64,000 nt of DNA from Cytophagaceae bacterium (GCA_027486845.1 JAIXOL010000036.1:51230-115229); one strand, 5' to 3'. Shown: positions 1 through 8,767, numbered from the stretch's first letter. The notes: generated by a model from the letters alone, not told the origin. Made by a program: numbers and translations.

Positions 1-52
1 GGTTGCAGAGAAAAATGAAAAATCTAATAATCAAGCTGAAAATAAAATTTAA
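1..52 (+). CDS. 3' end of an unidentified gene (partial)
   Basis: Reading from base 2, an open frame of 16 codons ends at a TAA at 50-52. The residues are almost all charged or polar (E, K, N, Q, S), like a disordered C-terminal tail. The gene would converge on murB. Nothing identifies the product and so short a frame could be chance. Confidence 0.3.
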   Translation, partial: VAEKNEKSNNQAENKI

Positions 53-95
53 GTGCTTGATTATCAGATTTATACCAATGAGGAATATTTTTATT

Positions 96-1112
96 TTAGA
101 TAAAATTAACCTCGGCCGAAAGTTGAATGCCAAATTTCTCTTTTACCGAAGCTTGTATTTTTTGTGATAATTCTTTAATTTCTTGACCTTTGCCTCCGCC
201 ATAATTGACCAAAACCAAAGCTTGTTTGGCATGTACGCCTATATTACCAAAACGTTGACCTTTCCAACCTGCTTGCTCAATAAGCCAACCAGCAGGAACT
301 TTCGTCGTGGTTTCGCTAACTGGGTAAGCTGGAATCGTTGGAAATTGTGCTTTCAGAGCCTCAAATTGTGTATTTGGAATTTCTGGATTTTTGAAGAAGC
401 TTCCCGCATTTCCGATTTCGGCAGGATTTGGTAATTTGCTTTGGCGAATATGTATCACGGCATCGCTGATGGATTTGATGCTCATTTCTGAAATATTCAT
501 TTCGGCCAAAGTATCTTTAATTGCACCGTATTCTATGTGGAAAGTGGGCTTTTTATTCAATTTAAATGTTACATTCAAAATGATATATTTGCCTTTAGCT
601 TCGTGTTTAAAAATGCTTTCTCGATAACCAAAATTACACATGGCTTTATCAAAAGTTTTGATTTCGCCAGTTGCTATTTCGAGGGCTTGCAATTCCTCAA
701 AAACCTCTTTTATTTCTATACCATAGGCTCCAATATTTTGCATAGGAGCCGCACCAACCGTTCCTGGAATTAGCGAGAGATTTTCCATTCCTGCATAATT
801 TTGGTTGACACATTGCATCACTAAATCATGCCAAACAAGGCCAGCTCCTGCTTTTATCCAAATATTATCTTCGTTTTCGTTTACAACTTCAAATCCTTTG
901 ATAGCTATTTTTATAACCAATCCATCAAAATCTTTTGTGAGAAGCATATTGCTCCCCCCGCCCAAAATCAAACGTTCAGTTGATTGATAATCAGGGCTTT
1001 GTAATATTTCTTGAAGTTGCTCAAGGCTTGAAATTTCGATAAAATATTTGGCGGTTGCTTCGATTCCGAAGGTATTAAAAGGCTTTAGCTGTACGTCTTT
1101 TTGAACAATCAT
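96..1112 (-). CDS. murB: UDP-N-acetylenolpyruvoylglucosamine reductase MurB
   Basis: Cytoplasmic FAD enzyme that uses NADPH to reduce enolpyruvyl-UDP-GlcNAc to UDP-N-acetylmuramate, the second committed step of peptidoglycan synthesis. The 338-residue length fits the longer E. coli-like class. Visible motifs are the FAD-binding GGGSN at residues 51-55, the loop IPGTVGAAPMQNIGAYG at about 115-131, YRESIFK at 163-169, and GSFFKNP at 237-243, whose serine is the family's proton donor. The C-terminal AEVNFI carries the conserved glutamate. A TAnnTTTG-type promoter lies about 40 bp upstream. It stands alone, not in a mur-fts cluster. Confidence 0.97.
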   Translation of the reverse strand: MIVQKDVQLKPFNTFGIEATAKYFIEISSLEQLQEILQSPDYQSTERLILGGGSNMLLTKDFDGLVIKIAIKGFEVVNENEDNIWIKAGAGLVWHDLVMQCVNQNYAGMENLSLIPGTVGAAPMQNIGAYGIEIKEVFEELQALEIATGEIKTFDKAMCNFGYRESIFKHEAKGKYIILNVTFKLNKKPTFHIEYGAIKDTLAEMNISEMSIKSISDAVIHIRQSKLPNPAEIGNAGSFFKNPEIPNTQFEALKAQFPTIPAYPVSETTTKVPAGWLIEQAGWKGQRFGNIGVHAKQALVLVNYGGGKGQEIKELSQKIQASVKEKFGIQLSAEVNFI

Positions 1113-1152
1113 TGTGTAATAAGAAAGAAAGAGGTTTGTTAGAAAAACTCGT

Positions 1153-1160
1153 CAAAGTTA
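1153..1160 (-). promoter_or_regulatory. Probable -7 element of the murB promoter
   Basis: The minus strand reads TAACTTTG, matching the Bacteroidota sigma-A consensus TAnnTTTG, about 40 bp upstream of the murB start. No clear TTG is seen at -33, so support is partial. Confidence 0.5.
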
Positions 1161-1309
1161 GCGATTTTTGTAAAATCTTGACGAGATATGTGCTATTGTA
1201 CAATTAAGAATCATGAATGTAGAATGTAGAATGTTGATTATCAATGTATTAATCAATTTTGATTCGACAAAAAAACAATATCTCTACTGAAATACTAAAC
1301 AATAAATCA

Positions 1310-2281
1310 ATGTCGAATGTGAAACATAATTTTTTAAAGATACTCCTATTTTTAAGCATTTTCCTCATACTTGCGTGCGGGCGAACGATTATTGATGATA
1401 CTATTCCCTCTTTAACGCCGCCTGCTCTTACATCAATAGATATTTTACCCAATAATAAGGTGAAAATAAATTGGTATTTTGATGAATATCAAGAACCGAT
1501 TGTAACGGGTTTTCGTATCGAACGCTCCGAAAATAATGGTAAATTCCAAGTACTTTCTGTTGATATTACGCCAAATCAACGTTCGATTGAATTGGCCGAG
1601 CCTTTTCGTAGTGGAAAAGTCTCGTTTAGGCTTTTATGCAAAACCATTAAAGATACAGTTGCATCAGCGGTTGTAAGTTATTTTGCACAAGCAGTGCCGA
1701 ACAATGCTTTTTGTTCGTCAATTTCGGCAACTTTGCTGCAAGGTATCGATAAGCCAAATGTTTATTTATCATGGAAATTGGCGGCAAATTCGGTCAATTA
1801 TGCAGGAAATTATGTTGTTCAACGCTCGGTTAATAAAGCACCCTTTCAGACAATTGCCACAACTCGGAATCTATATTTTTTAGATACAAATACTGAAGTA
1901 GGTCTAAATTACAATTATATCGTTCGACTGGCGACCAATAATTGTCCTTCCAATGAAATACCAATTACAGTAAATAACCAATCGTTGGGGCTTTGTCCAC
2001 AAAATTTTAAACTTAATTTTATTTCAAGAAGAGATAAAAAATCGGTTCTGCTGAACTGGGATGCTCAGTTGGCCGATTTTGCAACTTTTTATGTTTTCAG
2101 AAAAGCATCTGAGTCAGGGGTTGTCGAAAAATTAACTCCTGCGGGAATCCGAACAACAGTTTTTGAAGATAAGACGGAATTAAAGGCAAAAACTACCTAT
2201 TTCTATAAAATCAACACGCAAATCGACTCTCAGCCACCGATTAATTGTGAAACTTCGGAGCTTGAAATTAAAAATTATTAA
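1310..2281 (+). CDS. Lipoprotein with fibronectin type III-like repeats
   Basis: A 323-residue predicted lipoprotein. The ATG at 1310 is preferred to an in-frame TTG at 1259 because it places a classic signal peptide at the N-terminus: two lysines, a hydrophobic stretch, then the lipobox ILAC with the lipidated cysteine at residue 23. The mature part has repeating beta-sandwich-like segments with patterns such as KINWYFDEY, VYLSWKLAA and VLLNWDAQ, each followed by FRIER/YVVQRS/FYVFRK strands. This is typical of three consecutive Fn3-like domains of about 95 residues. The substrate or partner is unknown. It is transcribed towards fabV and separated from it by two terminator-like structures. 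Location is inferred to be the periplasm or outer membrane. Confidence 0.75.
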   Translation: MSNVKHNFLKILLFLSIFLILACGRTIIDDTIPSLTPPALTSIDILPNNKVKINWYFDEYQEPIVTGFRIERSENNGKFQVLSVDITPNQRSIELAEPFRSGKVSFRLLCKTIKDTVASAVVSYFAQAVPNNAFCSSISATLLQGIDKPNVYLSWKLAANSVNYAGNYVVQRSVNKAPFQTIATTRNLYFLDTNTEVGLNYNYIVRLATNNCPSNEIPITVNNQSLGLCPQNFKLNFISRRDKKSVLLNWDAQLADFATFYVFRKASESGVVEKLTPAGIRTTVFEDKTELKAKTTYFYKINTQIDSQPPINCETSELEIKNY

Positions 2282-2330
2282 TTTTTTTTAATAATGCTTT
2301 AGAGTATTATATTTTTTCTCAAAAATGTAC

Positions 2331-2338
2331 TATATTTG
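2331..2338 (+). promoter_or_regulatory. TATATTTG promoter element in a gene-free interval
   Basis: An exact match to the phylum's TAnnTTTG -7 element in the 465-bp gap between the lipoprotein and fabV. No coding frame follows, so it may drive a small RNA. Confidence 0.45.
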
Positions 2339-2344
2339 TATTAC

Positions 2345-2476
2345 CCTATTCAACCTAACTCTTTTTTTTCTTCTGCAACTTATTCAACCTAAGCTATTTT
2401 GAAATATTTATATTATTTTAAATAGATGATGTTGAAATAAAAAGGCGATAAATTTCGATTTGTTGCCTTTTTTGTG
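2345..2476 (+). ncRNA. Candidate small RNA (promoter to terminator, no ORF)
   Basis: The segment starts just after the TATATTTG element and ends in a hairpin whose arms AAAAGGC (2440-2446) and GCCTTTT (2465-2471) are followed by a T-rich tail. It contains pyrimidine-rich sequence and two copies of TATTCAACCTAA (about 2346 and 2389) and no plausible reading frame. It resembles no RNA family I recognise. The call rests only on the promoter/terminator arrangement. Confidence 0.3.
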
Positions 2477-2626
2477 TTTTACATCCAATCAAGTTTTCAA
2501 AAACGGCTTAATACATTGAAAATGAATTATACTCAAAAGGTACAGAGTTGTAAAGGTTTAGAGGCGACCGTCGCTCGGTGCAAAGTCCTGATAGTGAGAT
2601 AATTAAATATTTGTTTGTTTGTATAA

Positions 2627-2682
2627 ATCAATAAACACACAAAAGGCGAAGATTTCTCTTCGCCTTTTGTGTGTTTATTGAT
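2627..2682. terminator. Perfect 25-bp-arm bidirectional terminator
   Basis: Arms 2627-2651 and 2658-2682 are perfect reverse complements around a 6-base loop (ATTTCT). The core is CACAAAAGGCGAAG / CTTCGCCTTTTGTG. It separates the plus-strand lipoprotein from the minus-strand fabV and reads as a terminator both ways. Confidence 0.8.
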
Positions 2683-2746
2683 GAATGATAATCAAGGTTT
2701 TGACTAAAAATATTTTGAAGACTATTTACTGCTGACTGGCGTATTT

Positions 2747-3937
2747 TCAAACTAAGCCATTAATTTCAACTACTTCGTTTACATCTGCTTGATAATCAAC
2801 ACCTTCAAAGCCAAAACCAAATAGATTTAGGAAATCTGATTTGTAGCCATTCAAGTCGCCGATTGCAGGAAGTGTTTCTGTGGTTGCTTGTTCCCATAAT
2901 TCAGCAACTTTTGCCTGAATATCTTCAGCCATTTCTAAATCATCAATTCTGATTCTACCTTTTTCGTCAGTCGGGATTGCTTGATTTGTATAGAGATGTT
3001 CCTTAAATAAGCGATTAATTTGCTCGATACAACCTTCGTGAACGCCTTTTTCTTTCATTTTTTTGTACAACAATGAAATATATAAAGGAATTACAGGAAT
3101 TGCTGAGCTCGCTTGTGTAACCAATGCTTTATTAACCGATACATAAGCTTTTCCACCGATATTGTTTAATTTATCAGTAATCTTAAACGCCGTAGCTTCC
3201 AAATGATCTTTTGCACGACCAATTGTTCCTTTGCGATAAACAGCTTCTGTCAACGACGGCCCAATATATGAATAAGCAATTGTGAGAGCGTTATCCGATA
3301 ATGCGTTGGCCTCTGTTAGGGCATCAATCCACATTTCCCAGTCTTCGCCACCCATTACGGCTACAGTGTTTTCAATGTCCTCGTCAGTGCACGGTGCAAT
3401 CGTAATATCAGTAACATTTCCTGTGTGGAAATCAACGGTTTTGTTCGTAAAAGCATTTCCAATTGGCTTCAAAACTGAACGATGCAACACACCTGTTACT
3501 GGATTTGTGCGTACTGGCGAAGCCAAACTATATATTACCAAATCAACTTTGCCTAAATCAGCTTTAATTAATTCGATTGTTTTATTTTTTATTTCTGTAG
3601 AAAAGGCATCACCATTGATACTTTTGGCATAAAGACCCGATTTTTCAGCTTCCTTCTGAAAAGCTGCACTATTATACCAGCCTGGTGAGGCAGTTTTGCC
3701 TGGTGCAGGAGCTTTTTCAAAAAAAACACCTATCGTAGCGGCATTCGAGCCAAATGCACTCGTAATTCTTGAGGCAAGACCAAATCCTGTAGAAGCACCG
3801 ATAACTAAGACTTTCTTTGGGCCATCAATTTGTCCGATTGATTTGGTAATTTCAATTTGGTTTAAGATGTTTTTTTCGCATCCTTTCGGGTGGGAAGTCA
3901 AACATATAAATCCTCTCATTCTTGGTTCTATAATCAT
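2747..3937 (-). CDS. fabV: Trans-2-enoyl-ACP/CoA reductase FabV
   Basis: NADH-dependent enoyl reductase that completes each cycle of fatty acid elongation (cytoplasm). FabV is a triclosan-tolerant replacement for FabI. The start at 3937 (MIIEPRMRGF) gives 396 residues, the normal FabV length. An in-frame upstream ATG at 4000 would add a basic, low-complexity 21-residue extension not found in the family. The nucleotide-binding loop reads VLVIGASTGFGLASR, and the active-site Y-x8-K pair is visible in VYRKGTIGRAK. The C-terminus has the usual SDFLNLFGFGFEGVDYQADV segment. It lies 66 bp downstream of argF' in the same direction, but no functional link is evident. Confidence 0.96.
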   Translation of the reverse strand: MIIEPRMRGFICLTSHPKGCEKNILNQIEITKSIGQIDGPKKVLVIGASTGFGLASRITSAFGSNAATIGVFFEKAPAPGKTASPGWYNSAAFQKEAEKSGLYAKSINGDAFSTEIKNKTIELIKADLGKVDLVIYSLASPVRTNPVTGVLHRSVLKPIGNAFTNKTVDFHTGNVTDITIAPCTDEDIENTVAVMGGEDWEMWIDALTEANALSDNALTIAYSYIGPSLTEAVYRKGTIGRAKDHLEATAFKITDKLNNIGGKAYVSVNKALVTQASSAIPVIPLYISLLYKKMKEKGVHEGCIEQINRLFKEHLYTNQAIPTDEKGRIRIDDLEMAEDIQAKVAELWEQATTETLPAIGDLNGYKSDFLNLFGFGFEGVDYQADVNEVVEINGLV

Positions 3938-4003
3938 AATTTTATTTTTCTTATAACGTTTAAAGGTACGAAGTTTTCTTGTATTTTTTGCATTTATCAA
4001 CTT

Positions 4004-4957
4004 TTACAACCCTTTCATTTCAACTAAAATACTCTTCAAAACCGCTTGTGCTGACCATTCACGGTTGGCGGCTTGTTGAACCACAACTGATTGATTATCA
4101 AGCACTTCATCGCTCACTTTTAGGTTTCTACGAACTGGCAAGCAGTGCATAAAAAGTCCATTATTTGTTAAATCCATTTTCTCTTTTGTAATCATCCAAG
4201 AAGAGTCTTTCGAAAGTACTTGGCCGTAATTTGTATAAGATGACCAGTTTTTGCCATATACAAAATCTGCACCTTTGAGGGCTTCGTTTTGGTCGTAGAT
4301 TACTTTGGCATTACCAACTATTTCGGGAGCTAAATCGTAGCCTTCTGGATGAGTAATTACGAATTCATAATCGGTTTTGTTAACCCATTCTGAAAACGAA
4401 TTGGCAACGGCCTGTGGCAAAGATTTGAAGTGTGGCAACCAAGTAAGCACCACTTTCGGACGATCAACTTTCTTTGTCTCTTCGATAGTTATCAAATCAG
4501 CCAAAGATTGACAAGGATGACGAGTTGCCGATTCTAAATTGACGATTGGAACACCGGCATACTGCCGAAATTTTTCCATAACTATCTCTCTATAATCAGC
4601 GTCACGGTCTTTCAATTCAGCAAATGCACGTACTGCAATAATATCGCAGTAGCTTCCAATTACGGCAGCGGCTTCTTTTACGTGTTCGGCTTTATCACCG
4701 TTCATGATTATGCCATCTTCCATTTCAAGTTGCCAACTATCTTGACCGACGTTCATCATTAAGACATTCATTCCTAGATTTTCGGCAGCTTTTTGTGTGC
4801 TTAGACGTGTACGAAGACTTTGATTGAAAAAAAGTAAACCAATGGTTTTGTTTTTTCCGAGTGATTGATCAGCGAAACGATTTGCTTTTTGTCTGATACC
4901 TTCTTGTACTAATTCTTGCACGTTATCAACATCGTGCAGAGAGATAAAATGTTTCAT
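4004..4957 (-). CDS. argF': ArgF'-type N-acyl-ornithine carbamoyltransferase
   Basis: Transfers a carbamoyl group to an N-acylated ornithine in the Bacteroidota version of arginine biosynthesis. Known relatives use N-succinylornithine (Bacteroides) or N-acetylornithine (Xanthomonas). The 317 residues include the carbamoyl-phosphate loop NQSLRTRLSTQKA (45-57, replacing STRTR of classical OTCases), ATRHPCQSLADL and HCLPVRRN. The residue that my memory of the family places as the substrate switch (Pro90 in the succinyl enzyme, Glu92 in the acetyl enzyme) is Ala90 here (GDKAEH), so the acyl group cannot be called from this position. No other arg gene is adjacent. Confidence 0.9.
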   Translation of the reverse strand: MKHFISLHDVDNVQELVQEGIRQKANRFADQSLGKNKTIGLLFFNQSLRTRLSTQKAAENLGMNVLMMNVGQDSWQLEMEDGIIMNGDKAEHVKEAAAVIGSYCDIIAVRAFAELKDRDADYREIVMEKFRQYAGVPIVNLESATRHPCQSLADLITIEETKKVDRPKVVLTWLPHFKSLPQAVANSFSEWVNKTDYEFVITHPEGYDLAPEIVGNAKVIYDQNEALKGADFVYGKNWSSYTNYGQVLSKDSSWMITKEKMDLTNNGLFMHCLPVRRNLKVSDEVLDNQSVVVQQAANREWSAQAVLKSILVEMKGL

Positions 4958-5046
4958 TTTTCTTCGGATTTCTAAAAATGCACAGTTTTATGGGTAATAT
5001 TTACACTTTAACTGGCTGTTAATCAAACAACTATATAACTATTAAA

Positions 5047-5976
5047 TTATTCATACAAAATTGCTCTGCTAACTTTTACTGGTAGTGGCCCCATTGTTGT
5101 TAGTTTCAAAACTGCGATGTTTGCTCCTGCTTTTGCACAAGTTTCAATACTTTTTCCTTCTAAAAATGCTGTCAAGAAACCTGACCAATAAGAATCTCCC
5201 GCACCTGTAGCATCTACAACCTCGATTTTCCGAGCGGCTATTTCAAAACTTTTCTTACCGTTTTCGTAAGAAATAATGCTTCCTCGATCACCCATCGTAA
5301 AACATACTACCGATGCTCCCATGCGATGTAAATCGGCAATTGCTTTTTTAGGTTCGATAGCTTTGCCGTACAAACGTTGGGCATCGTCTTCACTCATTTT
5401 TGTCAATGCTCCGTGCTTGATATACGCCTCAATTATCTGCATGGCTTCTTCTCGGTCAGGCCAAATCGTTGGGGCATAGTTCAAATCAATACTCAGTTGG
5501 CAACCTAATTGTGCTGCTCTTTCGGCGGCATCAACGATGGTTTTTTGAGCGGGATTTTGACTCAAAGCAAAACATGTTGTATGAAAAATGGCACTTTGAC
5601 TCAATAACTCGTCTGAAATATGCTTTGGTCGAATCATGCGGTCGGCAGTTCGATAAGCAATAAAATCAGGCGTTCCTTTTGAGCGAGACACAACCACAAT
5701 GCTTGATGGCTCTTGTTTATCAATCGCTACGTGACTTATATCAACACCCGTTTCACGGACTTTTTCTACTAAATATTTCCCTAAATTATCATCCCCTACG
5801 CACGAAACAATAGCGGTATGATTAGCCAAACGAGCCATATTGGCGGCTAAATTAGAGGGGCTTCCGCCTTGAAAACGTTGAAATCTTTCGGCTGTCGAAA
5901 TATCTTCTGTAATCTCCATACCAATAAAGTCAGCCAGCAATTCGCCAACTGCTAAAAGTGCATATTTTCGATTCAT
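5047..5976 (-). CDS. PfkB-family carbohydrate kinase (fructokinase-like)
   Basis: ATP-dependent sugar kinase of the ribokinase/PfkB superfamily, 309 residues. The N-terminal signature GGSPSNLAANMARL and the C-terminal signature DATGAGDSYWSGFL (with catalytic Asp in GAGD) are both intact, and FTMGDRGS forms the nucleotide-side strand. Its length and the GGSPSN motif are closest to fructokinase/ribokinase-type enzymes, but the substrate cannot be fixed from sequence. It sits between argF' and an amino-acid permease, so the context does not name a pathway. Confidence 0.85.
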   Translation of the reverse strand: MNRKYALLAVGELLADFIGMEITEDISTAERFQRFQGGSPSNLAANMARLANHTAIVSCVGDDNLGKYLVEKVRETGVDISHVAIDKQEPSSIVVVSRSKGTPDFIAYRTADRMIRPKHISDELLSQSAIFHTTCFALSQNPAQKTIVDAAERAAQLGCQLSIDLNYAPTIWPDREEAMQIIEAYIKHGALTKMSEDDAQRLYGKAIEPKKAIADLHRMGASVVCFTMGDRGSIISYENGKKSFEIAARKIEVVDATGAGDSYWSGFLTAFLEGKSIETCAKAGANIAVLKLTTMGPLPVKVSRAILYE

Positions 5977-6086
5977 AGGTTAGAGTTTTTGCAAAGATTG
6001 TAGTATTTACTAAAGAATTAAAAAAAAGCGTTAATATTTTTCTGATTTTCTCTAAAATATAGTCAATTTGACTTTAAATCAAGACT

Positions 6087-7427
6087 TTATAGGTTAATTT
6101 TTTTTGTCATCAAGAATAATGGATAACTCAAAACCAAGAAAATAAGGGCATACATACTACTATTGATGTCGGAATAAATTGCTCCAATCAGGAACATAAT
6201 CGAGATAATAATCAGTACAAAAGGAATATAAGGGTAGCCAATAACTTTATAAGGTCGAGGTAAATTTGGTTCTTTTCGGCGAAGCATAATTACCGAAGCA
6301 AAACCGGCGGCATAAGTCATTACGAAAAAGAAAACTGCAATATCAGAAAGACGCTCGCAAGTGTCTTTTCCACTGATTATTAATAGAATAGAGCAAATTC
6401 CTGTTAAAGGCATTGCAAAGGCAGGAGTTCCGCCGCTATTTACTTTTTGGGCAAGTTTGAAGAAGAGACCATCATTACTCATCGAATAAATAACTCTCGG
6501 GGCAAACATGATTTGGGCGTTTAGCATTCCGAGAATTGAGACCATCAAGAAAAACGTTACGATTTTGCCTGATTTTTCACCAAAAATCAATCTGATAGCA
6601 TCGGCTGCCGCCAGTTTTGAAGTAGCCAAGGTTTCAATCGGCATGATGTGGAGAATCGCCAAGTTGACCAATAAATAAATTGCAATCACCACCAATACGC
6701 CACTAATCATTGATTTGGGTAGATTTTTGGCAGGGTCGGTGTTTTCTTCGGTAAAATATGCGGCAGTGTGCCAGCCATCGAACGCATAAAAAACTTGTTG
6801 AAAAGCAATGATTAGTCCTGTCAATAAAGCAGGCTGAGCAACTCGCTGAGTGGTTGCGACTAAATCTTGCGTGTTTACATCTCCACCATAAATAAAGCAC
6901 ATGCCAATAAATACAAAAAGCCCGATTGCTTTCAGAAACGACATAATTTCCTGCGATTTTCCTGCTGATTTTGTACCAAGCCAATGAAAACCCATTAAAA
7001 TTATTAAGATACTGATTGCCATCCAGCGAATAATCGGCTCTGTATTAGGCCAAACCAAAGCTATGTATTCACTCATTGTGTAAGCTCCAAAACCCAAAGC
7101 AGCCACAGTTCCAAGCCAACTCGTAATACCCGTTACGAAACCAACGTAATCGCCAAAAGCTCGGCGTGCATATACATACCAAGCACCCGCACGAGGAATA
7201 GAAACACCTAGTTCAATCGTGCAAAGTACACCCAAGAAAGCATACAAACTCACCAAAGTCCAAACCAACATTATGAGCGAAGGGTCTCCGAGGTTAGCAG
7301 CAATTGGGCCAGGTTTCCGTAAAATACCAGTACCGATTGTTCCGCCAACGGTTACGGCAATGCCAAAACCCACGCCGAGAAGTTTAAGAAGTTTGTTCGA
7401 GTCTTCTTTTTGAATATTTTGATTCAT
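6087..7427 (-). CDS. APC-superfamily amino acid permease
   Basis: A 446-residue inner-membrane transporter with about 12 hydrophobic helices. The first helix carries the substrate-binding glycine-rich motif VGGTIGTGILRKPG, and PRAGAWYVYARRAFGDYVGF and FYAFDGWHTAAYFTEE are characteristic of the LAT-like branch of the amino acid/polyamine/organocation family. It probably imports or exchanges amino acids by H+ symport or antiport. Divergently transcribed from the DeoR regulator gene across a 485-bp intergenic region, which makes regulation by that protein possible but unproven. Confidence 0.85.
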   Translation of the reverse strand: MNQNIQKEDSNKLLKLLGVGFGIAVTVGGTIGTGILRKPGPIAANLGDPSLIMLVWTLVSLYAFLGVLCTIELGVSIPRAGAWYVYARRAFGDYVGFVTGITSWLGTVAALGFGAYTMSEYIALVWPNTEPIIRWMAISILIILMGFHWLGTKSAGKSQEIMSFLKAIGLFVFIGMCFIYGGDVNTQDLVATTQRVAQPALLTGLIIAFQQVFYAFDGWHTAAYFTEENTDPAKNLPKSMISGVLVVIAIYLLVNLAILHIMPIETLATSKLAAADAIRLIFGEKSGKIVTFFLMVSILGMLNAQIMFAPRVIYSMSNDGLFFKLAQKVNSGGTPAFAMPLTGICSILLIISGKDTCERLSDIAVFFFVMTYAAGFASVIMLRRKEPNLPRPYKVIGYPYIPFVLIIISIMFLIGAIYSDINSSMYALIFLVLSYPLFLMTKKINL

Positions 7428-7593
7428 TTAGATGAAGTTTTTTTGTTAGTTTTGAAACGAAGATAATGATTTTAAGTAAAAGTCAAAACCTGACTTTAGA
7501 AGAGCAAATATTGTAAAGCGTTTGGAAATATCACTAATGATTTGATAGTCAATGTAATAAAGCAGAAATATTTGTGAAGCAGGCAAAAAAAAT

Positions 7594-7609
7594 GGTCAGT
7601 TTACTGACC
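7594..7609. promoter_or_regulatory. Perfect 16-bp dyad GGTCAGTTTACTGACC
   Basis: A perfect inverted repeat with a very short centre and no T-tract after it. It is better explained as an operator than as a terminator. It lies about 165 bp upstream of the permease and 300 bp upstream of the DeoR gene. Confidence 0.4.
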
Positions 7610-7828
7610 GACCACACTATCTATTTTAAACTCAATTAAGCTTCAAACAAGTGTTTTGACTTAATTTATAAAAAAACTCTGACAGTATATTTTTTAGGTA
7701 AGGGTAAAATAACAGGTAAGTATTAATCTTCAATGTGTTTAGGTTCTCTTGGTAGGTTGCCAGTTTTATCCAACAACCCCTTAGAGATATTTACATTTCA
7801 TCATAGGTTATCAATTCTAAAAGAATAC

Positions 7829-7905
7829 TGCAAATGTATGCAAAGTTTTTTAATATTGTCAAGAAACATTTGCATTTATTTGCAATATTTGCACAAATAT
7901 TTGCA
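7829..7905. promoter_or_regulatory. Cluster of six TTTGCA/TGCAAA half-sites (probable operator)
   Basis: TGCAAA occurs at 7829 and 7839, and TTTGCA at 7869, 7879, 7888 and 7900. The spacings of 10, 10, 9 and 12 bp place most copies on one helical face. The cluster runs up to 8 bp before the ATG of the DeoR-family gene, so autoregulation is the simplest reading. Confidence 0.55.
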
Positions 7906-7912
7906 ATAAATT

Positions 7913-8665
7913 ATGCTAAAGGAAGAAAGACAACGCTTAATACTTGATAAACTTAACACCGATAAGAAAATCAATTTTGTAGAGCTGGGGAAATTCTTGG
8001 ATGTCTCTTATGACAGTATTCGTCGAGATATTATCGAATTGGAAGATAAAGGCTTCTTGAAAAAGGTACACGGAGGAGCTGTAGCCAACTCTTATTTATC
8101 GGTTTTAGGAACAAAAACAAATGGGGCAAGCAGCAGCGAAGAACTAGGAATTTTATCAAAAAAAGCACAAAAACTCTTTGAAAACCGTCAAACCATCATC
8201 ATGGATGGCGGAACGACCAATTTTTTCATGGCTGAGCAATTGGCAAAAACGCTCGAATTAACGATTGTTACCAACAGTACTCCATTGGCAATGGCCTTGA
8301 ACGAACACCCAAGAATCGACGTGATTTTTTTGGGAGGAACGTACTTCAAACGTTATCAGATCACACTCGGAAGTGAGGTTTCTCGCCAACTTGAACACAT
8401 CAATGCCGACTATTATTTTATGGGTGTCAATGGCGTTGATGCTCAAAAAGGGCTTAGTATTCGCCATTATGAGGAGTCGTTAATCAAGCAGCAAATGATG
8501 CAAGCTGCAAAAAAAACAGTTTGCTGCACTATAGAAGAGAAGCTAAATGTGCAAGAAGCTCACAGAGTTTGCAATTTTCAGCAATTAGATTTGATGATTA
8601 CGAATCTAAAACCAACCGATGTCGCTCTGAAAGATTTTCAGAAACAGGGTGTTGAGATTATTTAA
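7913..8665 (+). CDS. DeoR/GlpR-family transcriptional regulator
   Basis: A 250-residue sugar-phosphate-sensing repressor. The N-terminal winged helix-turn-helix covers about residues 1-57 (RQRLILDKLNTDKKINFVEL, then VSYDSIRRDIIELEDKG and KKVHGGAV). The effector domain has the DeoR-family features MDGGTTN, VTNSTPLA and IFLGGTYF. DeoR proteins are usually displaced from DNA by a phosphorylated sugar. The nearby PfkB kinase (5047-5976) could make one, but it is not adjacent. Direct half-site repeats lie immediately upstream. Confidence 0.9.
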   Translation: MLKEERQRLILDKLNTDKKINFVELGKFLDVSYDSIRRDIIELEDKGFLKKVHGGAVANSYLSVLGTKTNGASSSEELGILSKKAQKLFENRQTIIMDGGTTNFFMAEQLAKTLELTIVTNSTPLAMALNEHPRIDVIFLGGTYFKRYQITLGSEVSRQLEHINADYYFMGVNGVDAQKGLSIRHYEESLIKQQMMQAAKKTVCCTIEEKLNVQEAHRVCNFQQLDLMITNLKPTDVALKDFQKQGVEII

Positions 8666-8767
8666 TTGCCCGCTGAAATCGCAGATATTCGCAGAATAGG
8701 ACGCATAATTTTAGCGTTTTTTTTGAAATCTACAGTAAAAAATATTGATAAATAAATCGCACTCAAA

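Larger units (their letters stand above)
2282..2746. other. Intergenic region, no protein gene seen
   Basis: Holds the candidate small RNA, a short G+C-richer patch at about 2558-2590 (GGCGACCGTCGCTCGG) that could fold locally, and the long bidirectional terminator at 2627-2682. No supported coding sequence. Confidence 0.6.
7428..7912. other. Divergent regulatory region between permease and DeoR gene
   Basis: No coding sequence. Contains a TATCTTCG variant of the -7 element on the minus strand just upstream of the permease, a 16-bp dyad at 7594-7609 and the TTTGCA half-site cluster at 7829-7905. Confidence 0.55.

Noticed and set aside
1201..1250. GAATGTA tandem units upstream of the lipoprotein gene
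   Set aside because: Only two to three imperfect 7-8 bp units; too short to interpret.
1259..1309. Upstream TTG start for the Fn3-like lipoprotein
   Set aside because: It would push the signal peptide and lipobox 17 residues inwards; the ATG at 1310 gives a standard lipoprotein.
3938..4000. Longer fabV with an ATG at 4000
   Set aside because: The extra 21 residues are basic and low-complexity and the known family start is MIIEP at 3937.
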